Assembly: GCF_000170755.1 (NCBI RefSeq)
Contig: NZ_ABCK01000009.1
Location: forward strand, 124,001 to 188,000
Direction of reading: 5' to 3'
From: Lentisphaera araneosa HTCC2155
Lineage (GTDB): Bacteria; Verrucomicrobiota; Lentisphaeria; Lentisphaerales; Lentisphaeraceae
Length of the DNA stretch: 64,000 bases
Shown here: positions 36,369 to 43,877 of the stretch, piece by piece
Layout: each line of letters starts with the position of its first letter
Numbering within the stretch: the first letter of the stretch is position 1
Notes under the pieces: model-generated
Databases searched by the model: none
What the model was told of the DNA's origin: nothing
What the model saw: the letters and a program-made list of their open reading frames with translations, nothing else
Made by a program: the position numbers and the translations under genes

Positions 36369-37109
36369 ATGAAAATAAAAGAAGAAGTCGTTTTAGTTCC
36401 CACTCCCACAGTTCCCATGCGTACAGTGATCTACCGTCCACAAGAAGAAGGGGAGTACCCCGCCATCCTCTTATATTCAGAGATTTTTCAATTGTCGGGG
36501 CCTATTTTGCGTTCGGCGCAAATGATGGCTGGGCATGGTTTTGTTGTTGCTTGCCCAGAAGTTTACTACGATAATTTGGAGGCAGGAACGGTTTTAGCCT
36601 ATGATGATGAAGGCAAGGAAGTCGGTAATAACTTAAAGTGGGATACGCCGATCGAGAGTTTTGATAAGGGAGCGCAATCACTTATCAGTTTTTTGCAAAA
36701 ACAAACTTACTGTACAGGCAAGATTGGCACCATGGGGTTCTGCCTGGGCGGTCATTTGGCCTTTAGAGCCGCACTCGAAGATGAAGTGGAAGCTTGCGCG
36801 ATTTTTTATGGAACAGATATCCATTCGGGAACTCTTGGGACAGGCAAGAATTGCGACACCTTTGAGCGCATTGGTGAACTTAAAGGCGAGGCGATGATGG
36901 TTTGGGGACGTCAAGATCCACATGTGCCAAAGGAAGGCCGTCAGCGTATCTACAATCAAATGTGTGATAAAGAGGTTCTTTTTTCTTGGCATGAGTTTAA
37001 TGCGGTTCACGCATTTATGCGTGATGAAGGGGATCGTTATAATCCCCAGTTAGCACACCAGTGTTATGGGATGGCAGTAGATTTGTTTAATCGTAGGCTC
37101 AAGATTTAG
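36369..37109 (+). CDS. Dienelactone hydrolase family protein
   Basis: A 246-residue cytosolic alpha/beta hydrolase. The nucleophile elbow reads GFCLGGH with cysteine as nucleophile, as in carboxymethylenebutenolidase, and the late histidine is in VHAFMRDEGDRY. The aspartate is in WGRQDPHV. No signal peptide. The mutarotase-like gene follows after one base. The natural substrate is unknown; dienelactone hydrolase family proteins often act on small esters or lactones. Confidence 0.82.
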   Translation: MKIKEEVVLVPTPTVPMRTVIYRPQEEGEYPAILLYSEIFQLSGPILRSAQMMAGHGFVVACPEVYYDNLEAGTVLAYDDEGKEVGNNLKWDTPIESFDKGAQSLISFLQKQTYCTGKIGTMGFCLGGHLAFRAALEDEVEACAIFYGTDIHSGTLGTGKNCDTFERIGELKGEAMMVWGRQDPHVPKEGRQRIYNQMCDKEVLFSWHEFNAVHAFMRDEGDRYNPQLAHQCYGMAVDLFNRRLKI

Positions 37110-37110
37110 C

Positions 37111-37968
37111 ATGCTTAAACTCCAAAATGAAAATTTCTTATTGGAGATCTTAGATCCTAGAAAGGACCATGAGCTTCTGGGAGCGCGTTACTGCCGTGGG
37201 GGACAAATTTTTCAAGTGAAGAACTCGCAAGGTGAAGCCTTGTTTTGTGGCCCGACTTACCCTGAGGCTTATAATGCCTTTGATTCTCAAGGTCTACCAG
37301 ATGCCTTTAATTCTTACCCCAATTTTGAGCAATCACAGTTGGGAGACGAGATTTTTGTTATTGGCGTGGGGCGCGTTAAGTACTCCAATCCCATAGAGAC
37401 TTTTTTTGCTTGCGATAATCGCGAAGTGGCGAAAGCTGTTGATTGGGAAATCAAACAAGAAGGCCAAAAGATCACCTTTAGCTGTGAAGACGAGTATCAG
37501 GGCTTTGCCTATCGTCTAGAAAAATCAGTTGAATTGAAAAATTATGCCATTGAACAAAAATTTAGACTCGTGAATACGGGGGATAAACAATTGCCAGTAT
37601 CCTGGTTTGCTCATCCATTCTTTTTTCATAGGGAAGATCTCGTCTTTGGCAACCTTCCAGTGAAACAGGAAGCCAATTCGCTTTATTTCCGCAATCAAGA
37701 TAATGAGATAACAGTAAGTCTACCGGAAGATTTTGATACGGTGAGAGATCAAACTTTTGTCATGGGCCAAGCCATTCAAAACGAAGAAGTTTTACATGTG
37801 CCAATTCGCCACAAGTTCCTCGATAATTTTTCCATTGATTGCCATTTTAAAGTGGCGCAATTTCCCCTGTGGTACAACCAGAAAACAATAAGTCCCGAAC
37901 CGTTTTTGATTCAGGACTTGGAACAATCATCTATACTAAGTTGGGGGATAGAGTACTGCTTTTCTTAA
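37111..37968 (+). CDS. Aldose-1-epimerase-like (galactose mutarotase fold) protein
   Basis: The 285-residue protein has the galactose mutarotase-like beta-sandwich pattern: LGARYCRGGQIFQV near the start, YRLEKSVELKNYAIEQKFRLVNTG in the middle, then a SWFAHPFFFH element that resembles the catalytic-histidine region of mutarotases. It is one base after the dienelactone hydrolase gene and overlaps the convergent esterase stop by 4 bases. Probably sugar epimerisation or binding; the exact family is uncertain. Confidence 0.6.
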   Translation: MLKLQNENFLLEILDPRKDHELLGARYCRGGQIFQVKNSQGEALFCGPTYPEAYNAFDSQGLPDAFNSYPNFEQSQLGDEIFVIGVGRVKYSNPIETFFACDNREVAKAVDWEIKQEGQKITFSCEDEYQGFAYRLEKSVELKNYAIEQKFRLVNTGDKQLPVSWFAHPFFFHREDLVFGNLPVKQEANSLYFRNQDNEITVSLPEDFDTVRDQTFVMGQAIQNEEVLHVPIRHKFLDNFSIDCHFKVAQFPLWYNQKTISPEPFLIQDLEQSSILSWGIEYCFS

Positions 37969-38693
37969 ATGTAGAGAGGTGCCATACGGCGCCAGTAGTA
38001 CCCACTATGAGCTCGATCATCCCAGTAATGAAGTTGATGCTTGATCCCCTTTTGCCAGAGAAGGTGACTCAAATGTTCGTTGTTTTCTTTGAAGGGATCT
38101 TCTTTGCCGATAGTAAAAACCATATCCATGCGTCTCAAGTCTTTGAGCCTTTGACTACAGTTTAAACCAGGGAGGTAATGTGTGGGATTGTGAAAGTAAA
38201 TGTTATCATCGTAGTAACCACAAAATAAATCTCGAAAACTTTCTACACTTAATGTGACGTCATAACGTCCTGAAAATGCCGCTAGTTTTTGAAAGAGGTG
38301 AGGATGGCGGAAGGCGATATTTGCGGCATGGAAAGCCCCTAAGCTGCAACCATGAGAAATGGTGCATTCATGGGAGTTGATGCTGTTCATAAAGGGCATG
38401 ACTTCATTTAAGATATACTCTTCATAGGCAATATGCCTTTGAATTCTTCCCGTGGGGTGAGCCCAGTTGCAGTAGAGTGATTCACTATCGATGCCGTCAA
38501 TGCAGAAAAGCTGGAGCTGGCCTTTATTAATTTTATCACTTAATTTTTGAGGTATGCGCAAATTTTCATATTCATAGAAGCGACCCATTCGCGTCGGGAA
38601 AACAAGAACTTTTGCACCTGCGTGGCCAAATACTAACAATTCCATATTCCTGCCAAGTCGTTCAGTCCACCATTTGTGATATGCCCGTTTCAT
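37965..38693 (-). CDS. Esterase-like alpha/beta hydrolase (COG4947 type)
   Basis: A 242-residue cytosolic protein resembling the putative-esterase family: GHAGAKVLVFPTRMGRFYEY near residue 24, nucleophile elbow SHGCSLGAFHAAN near 111 (GCSLG), and a late His in DDRAHSGYYWRR. The gene abuts the AXE1-type esterase by one base. Substrate unknown; the pair likely removes ester groups from sugars or similar compounds. Confidence 0.75.
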   Translation of the reverse strand: MKRAYHKWWTERLGRNMELLVFGHAGAKVLVFPTRMGRFYEYENLRIPQKLSDKINKGQLQLFCIDGIDSESLYCNWAHPTGRIQRHIAYEEYILNEVMPFMNSINSHECTISHGCSLGAFHAANIAFRHPHLFQKLAAFSGRYDVTLSVESFRDLFCGYYDDNIYFHNPTHYLPGLNCSQRLKDLRRMDMVFTIGKEDPFKENNEHLSHLLWQKGIKHQLHYWDDRAHSGYYWRRMAPLYI

Positions 38694-39653
38694 TTATAAG
38701 TCTTTGAAAAAATCCTTGAGTTCTAGGAGTAGTTGACGTTGTTCTTTTTCCTTGTCGTCATAGTCAAAGTGTCCAGCACTTAAAACGAATAATTCCTTGT
38801 TTTCTGTGAGGGCATTATAAATAGCGAATTGTCCAGGTGGAGCTACGTAAGGATCAAAAAGTGCGCAGGCAAAATGAACGGGAATTTGTATGTATTTAGC
38901 ACTTGTTGCCGCATCGAAGTAAGCAAGAGTTTTTTCCACCATTCGAGGTTCTCTTTTATGGAGATCTTGTAGACTTTTGGCACTGCCAAATGAGGGGAGT
39001 TCTAGCCGTAGAGTTTGATTGCCAAAGGTAGGAATGTTGAAGTGTGCTTTTTTGATTCGGGAGTCCCAGGCACTCGCCATGACACCAATCCCTCCACCAA
39101 AGCTAATGCCCATGAGGCCGACTCGGCCGCGTACTTGAGGGAATAGTTTTTCAGCAATACTGACAGCTACCCATAAATCCTGAACACAATGACCGATTAT
39201 GTATTCACGCCGATCGTGAATATTGTGACGCACATGCCATTTTGGCTCAGGAGATATAGGGTAGTGGTGACTACGCCCAAGTCCTCGACTACAGGGAAAA
39301 AAGAGGGCGGAATCTTCGAAGGGTAAATGGAAATCCGGCTCATGTCGGCCACCATAGCCGTGAGAAATTATCAAAGCTTTTTCAACCGCGCGATCTTTTG
39401 GTGTTGTTAACCAACCTCTAATGCGGACTCCATGGGTCGATTGATAGTCGAGAAAATAGACTTGGCATTTTTCTCTTTCTTCCAAGTATTCAATCGAGAA
39501 ATCAACAGGGAAATCTACTGTTTCTTGGTAGAGTTGTTTCCAGAAATTTTTATATTTCCTAGGCTCATTCGGGCTTGAGACTTTAAGAAGTTCTTGAAGT
39601 CCATAGCCGTAAGTGGGATCAAAATCGTAGTTGTGTATAAAGTCAGTTTTCAT
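38694..39653 (-). CDS. Acetyl xylan esterase (AXE1) family hydrolase
   Basis: The 319-residue protein has the AXE1/cephalosporin-C deacetylase pattern: VRIRGWLTTPKDRAVEKAL, SHGYGGRHEPDF, DLWVAVSIAEKLFPQVRGRVG, nucleophile elbow GISFGGGIG, and CALFDPYVAPPGQFAIYNAL before a late histidine (SAGHFDYD). It has no signal peptide, so it probably deacetylates imported sugars in the cytoplasm. It is co-transcribed with the next esterase on the minus strand. Confidence 0.85.
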   Translation of the reverse strand: MKTDFIHNYDFDPTYGYGLQELLKVSSPNEPRKYKNFWKQLYQETVDFPVDFSIEYLEEREKCQVYFLDYQSTHGVRIRGWLTTPKDRAVEKALIISHGYGGRHEPDFHLPFEDSALFFPCSRGLGRSHHYPISPEPKWHVRHNIHDRREYIIGHCVQDLWVAVSIAEKLFPQVRGRVGLMGISFGGGIGVMASAWDSRIKKAHFNIPTFGNQTLRLELPSFGSAKSLQDLHKREPRMVEKTLAYFDAATSAKYIQIPVHFACALFDPYVAPPGQFAIYNALTENKELFVLSAGHFDYDDKEKEQRQLLLELKDFFKDL

Positions 39654-39742
39654 AGTATTTAAATTTTCTTAACTGACTCTACTTGAACAGAAAATTACGT
39701 AGAGGCCTGTTCTTTAAAAAAATGATGAAGTTAGCGTTAATT

Positions 39743-40183
39743 TTAGAAGGAAAAGCCGGGGAGTGATTTTTTCAGGGCATCGCCACCACTTTTTAGGAGG
39801 GTGTCTTTGAGTCCTGATTTCCACTCTGAGATAACGCCAACAGATTTTTCTAAAATTTCTGGTTGAGCGTCTACAAAGCCTTTGCCAACCGGGCTCTTGA
39901 AGAATTTGATCATGGATTTCAAGTCATTCTCAGTCACGTACTGTTTATATATAGGTGTGAGGTCTGAGTTGAGCTTAGAGATTTGTTCGCCGAGAACTTT
40001 GGTATATTTCGAATCTGTTGTCGAAACGCCAAATTTAGTGGCTAGATCATTAGCTAGCTTTTTATGAGTGGAGGTAACACCAGAAGCTTCGAGAAATTCA
40101 GCAAGTGTCGACGTGTAAGAATCCGCAGCATTGAGAGTGAAAAATACGGAGAAAAAGAGTAATAAACTTAGTAAGCGCTTCAT
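39743..40183 (-). CDS. DUF2059 exported protein
   Basis: A 146-residue protein with a signal peptide (MKRLLSLLLFFSVFFTLNA). The remainder is helical with the DUF2059 signature: a short tract ending YVTENDLKSMIKFFKSPVGKGF. The function of DUF2059 is not known. It lies alone between the AXE1 gene and psd, all on the minus strand, with gaps of about 90 bases. Confidence 0.75.
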   Translation of the reverse strand: MKRLLSLLLFFSVFFTLNAADSYTSTLAEFLEASGVTSTHKKLANDLATKFGVSTTDSKYTKVLGEQISKLNSDLTPIYKQYVTENDLKSMIKFFKSPVGKGFVDAQPEILEKSVGVISEWKSGLKDTLLKSGGDALKKSLPGFSF

Positions 40184-40278
40184 GACCTATCCTATTGATT
40201 AATTAACTTGCTTAAAGATAAAAGCCAAGTAAAAATAAAGCAATGGATTCGAGGACTTATGTCAGCTTATTCTTAGAA

Positions 40279-41145
40279 TTAATTGGCAGGTTTATTACTT
40301 TTGATGTTTGGGTTAATGAATGAACCCAAATCTTCACCCATGCGTACGGCATCACCAGGCTTGAGCGTCTCATTGACTTTAAAAGAATCTTTTTCGAAAA
40401 GCATCACCACTGTTGAGCCCATGGCGAAGTAACCGAGTTCGTCGCCTTTTTGAACTTCAATGGGAGTTTCGAAAGTTTTTGCCATCGCCAAGCCTTTGTT
40501 AGATTCGGCTTTGTGATAAGCTAATTTAATTTTACCTACAATCGTAGCGCCCACTTTTACAATGGCAGATTTTTGCCCGAATTTATTCTCTATATAAGTG
40601 ATAATACGCTCGTTAATCGGAAAGAGGTTGCGCACATTATTGACTGCAAAAACATTGACTGGAAAGAGGCGGCCAGGAATGACGCGCATTTTTTGGATGA
40701 TTCCCGTGGCGTAGTGATGCATACGGTGATAATCCGTTGGCGCGAGGTAAATCGTCATATAGTAACCATCTTGATAGGCTTCGGCTTCTAAAGTAGAGCC
40801 GATTAGATGGTTGAGTTGATAGTCGAGGCCCTTGGCTTGGATCATGGAACCGTTGACGATGTCACCCATCTGGGCAATTTTGCCATCCACTGGGCTAACG
40901 ACATTAGACGGATCGTCTAATTTGTGAACGGGGCGGACACCAGCTTTTAAGTGGCGCGTGAAAAATTGATTGAGAGTGGGGTAATCCGCAATATCTTTTT
41001 CAGCTTCGTTAAGATCGATTTTGTAGCGTTTGGCAAACCAGGGGATAAAGGCTTTACTAATGGCTAAGTTAGCGAAAAAGCCTACGAAGCGACTCAGAAG
41101 GTTTTTGGGTAATAAATTGAGTAAAGTAAGTAAAGTGCGGTCCAT
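40279..41145 (-). CDS. psd: Phosphatidylserine decarboxylase
   Basis: Membrane enzyme making phosphatidylethanolamine from phosphatidylserine; the proenzyme cleaves itself before S244 in the motif FAMGSTVV to make a pyruvoyl cofactor. Other hallmarks are LNQFFTRHLKAGVRP, VSPVDGKIAQMGDI, and YLAPTDYHRMHHYATGII. The motif reads MGST rather than the common LGST, a minor change. At 288 residues it is normal length. No pssA neighbour is seen. Confidence 0.92.
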   Translation of the reverse strand: MDRTLLTLLNLLPKNLLSRFVGFFANLAISKAFIPWFAKRYKIDLNEAEKDIADYPTLNQFFTRHLKAGVRPVHKLDDPSNVVSPVDGKIAQMGDIVNGSMIQAKGLDYQLNHLIGSTLEAEAYQDGYYMTIYLAPTDYHRMHHYATGIIQKMRVIPGRLFPVNVFAVNNVRNLFPINERIITYIENKFGQKSAIVKVGATIVGKIKLAYHKAESNKGLAMAKTFETPIEVQKGDELGYFAMGSTVVMLFEKDSFKVNETLKPGDAVRMGEDLGSFINPNIKSNKPAN

Positions 41146-41258
41146 TTGGTAAACTCCCTAGTCTTTTGCTGGATCATGTGCAAACTCTGAATGGCATTAT
41201 CTATATCATCAGTTAAGTTATTTCCCAATTTTTCAATATAGATTTAAGTAGGTTATTT

Positions 41259-41786
41259 ATGGGCTTTTGGACAAATTTTAGCCATTTTTTAACGTTGAGG
41301 CCTATGCCACTGGGGCAGGAGTGGGTGGACTTCACTATGAACAAGTTCAAAGTTCATGACAAGAGTCCCGTTAAACTCAACGATTTTACTTTGTTTCCTG
41401 AGCCTATGCTCATGCGCAAATACATTGCACCAGAATTTTTAGAAGATAAGATTCACGAAATCGAGGATCTCCTCATATACATGTGTAGTCGCGATTACCG
41501 TGATTCATGTGGTTTCATGCATCTCGCAGATGAAGAAGAACTCAAGTGCTACGGATCACTTACGATCAGTATGATTGGTGGTAAGACTGGCAAAAAGCCT
41601 GGACTTTTCATCAAAACTCAGGATCACATGGATGAAGCCTTTGAGTATAACTTACGTGCGGCACTTAAGCCGATGCTCGCTCCATTTAAACTTAAACCAG
41701 AGATCGGTTTCACATTAAACTTTCAGATCAATCCGGTTCACCCCAAATGGAAAGTTCCAGCTAAGTACAAAAAATTAGAATTCTAA
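41259..41786 (+). CDS. Unknown protein upstream of pxpBAC
   Basis: A 175-residue protein I do not recognise. It has no signal peptide or membrane segment. Visible are a conserved-looking acidic-basic pattern (IHEIEDLLIYMCSRDYRDSCG, ELKCYGSLTISMIGGKTGKKPGLF) and a C-terminal beta-rich part (IGFTLNFQINPVHPKWKVP). The stop is one base before the pxpB start, so it probably belongs to the 5-oxoproline operon. This is an inference from spacing; it could be an unrelated leading gene. Confidence 0.6.
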   Translation: MGFWTNFSHFLTLRPMPLGQEWVDFTMNKFKVHDKSPVKLNDFTLFPEPMLMRKYIAPEFLEDKIHEIEDLLIYMCSRDYRDSCGFMHLADEEELKCYGSLTISMIGGKTGKKPGLFIKTQDHMDEAFEYNLRAALKPMLAPFKLKPEIGFTLNFQINPVHPKWKVPAKYKKLEF

Positions 41787-41787
41787 G

Positions 41788-42429
41788 ATGTCAATTAAGC
41801 GAGAGTACAAATGCCATCAACTGGGTGACTCATGCTTAATTTTTGTTTTTTTTGACTCTATCTCTGAAGATAATAGTCAGTTCATTTTAAGCCTTTTTCG
41901 CTCTTTACAGAATGAAAAAGGCTTTTTAGATTTGGTGCCAGCTTACTGTGATATTGCGATTCATTATGATCCTTTAGGCAATGAGGCGCAAGAGATTCGT
42001 TTGATAGTGGATAAACACTTAGAAAATTTAGAATTGAAGCAGGATTTTTTAGAGAAGACACACCGATTAGCAGTTGTCTATGATGGTCAAGATCTCGCTA
42101 GGGTAGCGGACTTAACAAAATTGAGTACGAATGAAATCATTCATCGACATAGTCAGGCTCAATATACAGTAGCAATGATAGGGTTTTTGCCGCATTTCCC
42201 TTATTTGATTGGTTTAGATCCTTCCTTGCATGTTCCGCGTTTGGAAACGCCAAGAGAAAGAGTTCCAGAAGGTTCTGTGGCCATCGGAGGAGAACAAACC
42301 GGAGTGTACCATGAAGCATCACCTGGCGGCTGGAATTTAATTGGGCGCATGAACCCAGAGCATTTACAGCTCTTGGAGCCGGGAGATAAAGTTGAATTTT
42401 TTGAGGTTAAAAATGAAGATCAATTGTGA
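41788..42429 (+). CDS. pxpB: 5-oxoprolinase subunit B
   Basis: KipI-like subunit (213 aa) of the prokaryotic ATP-dependent 5-oxoprolinase PxpABC, which hydrolyses 5-oxoproline to glutamate. Visible are GDSCLIFVFFDSIS near the start, the conserved AMIGFLPHFPYLIGLDP core (residues ~130), the LETPRERVPEGSVAIGG motif and the STGGW-like stretch EASPGGWNLIGR. It overlaps pxpA by 17 bases. Confidence 0.9.
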   Translation: MSIKREYKCHQLGDSCLIFVFFDSISEDNSQFILSLFRSLQNEKGFLDLVPAYCDIAIHYDPLGNEAQEIRLIVDKHLENLELKQDFLEKTHRLAVVYDGQDLARVADLTKLSTNEIIHRHSQAQYTVAMIGFLPHFPYLIGLDPSLHVPRLETPRERVPEGSVAIGGEQTGVYHEASPGGWNLIGRMNPEHLQLLEPGDKVEFFEVKNEDQL

Positions 42430-43126
42430 TATAGGTGAACGAGGCATAGATAATGTCATTGATCAAGAATTGATCACGCTAGTGGATATTGCGAATCTCG
42501 CATGCGGCGGACATGCGGGTGATGCGGACTCCATAAAATTTTTCAGAAATTTAGCCGATGAAAATGACGTTCAAATCACTGCCCACCTCTCTTATCCCGA
42601 TAAAGAGAATTTTGGGCGGATAAGTATGGATCTAAGCTCAGAGGAGCTTCTGAATGCACTGGATCAGCAATATGCCTTAGTCAGCGATATCAAATGGATT
42701 AAGTTTCACGGAGCTCTCTACAATGATTTAAATAAGGACAGAGAGCTAGCCCAAGTGATTTATCACTGGCTTATAAAAAATAAGATTGAAGTCTTGTTAT
42801 GTCCGCAAAATTCCGCAATAGCGCAATTATGTGAGACTGAACAGCTGATTCACATCATGCCCGAAGTCTTTGCGGAGCGCGCGTATATTTACGATGGAGA
42901 AAAGCAACAATTTGCTCTCATGCCCCGTGGTAAGAAAGGCGCGGTTTTAGAGAGTTTAGAAGAGGCGCTGATTCATAGTGAGCAACTCTTACAAGGTACA
43001 GTGTTCACTCATGAAGAGGATGGAACAAAAGTCTGTCGCGAAATTTATGGTGAGAGTATCTGCATTCATTCTGATGCGACAATTGCCTTAGAACTCGCAA
43101 AAGAACTACGGGGTCGCCTTGCTTAA
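42413..43126 (+). CDS. pxpA: 5-oxoprolinase subunit A (LamB/YcsF family)
   Basis: The 237-residue LamB/YcsF protein starts at ATG 42413 (MKINCDIGERG), inside pxpB; homology begins there, so a slightly longer upstream start is unlikely. Conserved LACGGHAGD near residue 38, SYPDKENFGRISMDLS and IKFHGALYNDL support the family. The order pxpB-pxpA-pxpC is complete here. LamB/YcsF proteins have an unusual TIM-like fold with a metal-binding aspartate. Confidence 0.92.
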   Translation: MKINCDIGERGIDNVIDQELITLVDIANLACGGHAGDADSIKFFRNLADENDVQITAHLSYPDKENFGRISMDLSSEELLNALDQQYALVSDIKWIKFHGALYNDLNKDRELAQVIYHWLIKNKIEVLLCPQNSAIAQLCETEQLIHIMPEVFAERAYIYDGEKQQFALMPRGKKGAVLESLEEALIHSEQLLQGTVFTHEEDGTKVCREIYGESICIHSDATIALELAKELRGRLA

Positions 43127-43877
43127 GTTTATCAAAAAAGGTTTGAGTACAAACTATGAAGCCAAGGATTGTTTGCCTACTTATGGCGAGCAATTTCGTG
43201 GGCTGAGTCCTAAGGGGCTTATGGATCAAGGCGCGTATCAGGAAGCCTGTGTGCTTTTTGGTGAACAGGTGAATTGCCTGGAATTTATTTTAGCGCCAGA
43301 AATCGAGTTTTCAGAAGCGGGAAGCATAATCATTACGGGTGTTCCTTATCAAGAAATTAAACTGGATGATGAGCTTTTGCTTCGTCACAAAGTTTATCAT
43401 GTGCAAGTGGGCCAGCGCTTGCGCTTTTCGCAAAAACTCAAAGGCTTTCGCACTTACTTAAGCTACATGAATAAAATTGCCGATCGTGCCAGTGATCAAA
43501 GGACTTATGCAGAACGTTACCCCAACGCAGCTCCCGAAGGAGTGATTCGCTTAATGAAGGGACCAGAGTTTGCACAGCTCGCAAACCCCGAAGTGATCCT
43601 TGAACAAGGCTGGCAAGTGGGAAGTCAGCTCAGTACAATGGGCATGGCTTTGACAAAATGGGGCGAATCACTGGCTTTAAATAGTAAGGGGAAAATGATT
43701 TCATCTGCGGTCGCCGACGGCACTATGCAAATGACTCCCAAAGGCCCTTTTATCTTGCTACGCCACCGTCAAACAATCGGCGGCTACCCTCGCATCTTTA
43801 ACGTCACCTCAGAAGATATCGACCGCCTCGCTCAGCTCGGCCCCCGCGATTTTATTCGCTTTAAGCTGCTTTTGTAA
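43119..43877 (+). CDS. pxpC: 5-oxoprolinase subunit C (KipA-like, short)
   Basis: A 252-residue KipA/biotin-dependent-carboxylase-like protein. Recognised by the YGEQFRGLSPKGLMDQGAYQ segment, the SAVADGTMQMTPKGPFILLRHRQTIGGYPRI element and a C-terminal LAQLGPRDFIRF. Most family members are 300-330 residues, and the usual DRMGYRL motif is weak here (STMGMALTKW), so it is a short or divergent form. The start is a TTG at 43119, overlapping pxpA. It ends inside the convergent 46.6-kb gene by 17 bases. Confidence 0.75.
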   Translation: MLKFIKKGLSTNYEAKDCLPTYGEQFRGLSPKGLMDQGAYQEACVLFGEQVNCLEFILAPEIEFSEAGSIIITGVPYQEIKLDDELLLRHKVYHVQVGQRLRFSQKLKGFRTYLSYMNKIADRASDQRTYAERYPNAAPEGVIRLMKGPEFAQLANPEVILEQGWQVGSQLSTMGMALTKWGESLALNSKGKMISSAVADGTMQMTPKGPFILLRHRQTIGGYPRIFNVTSEDIDRLAQLGPRDFIRFKLLL

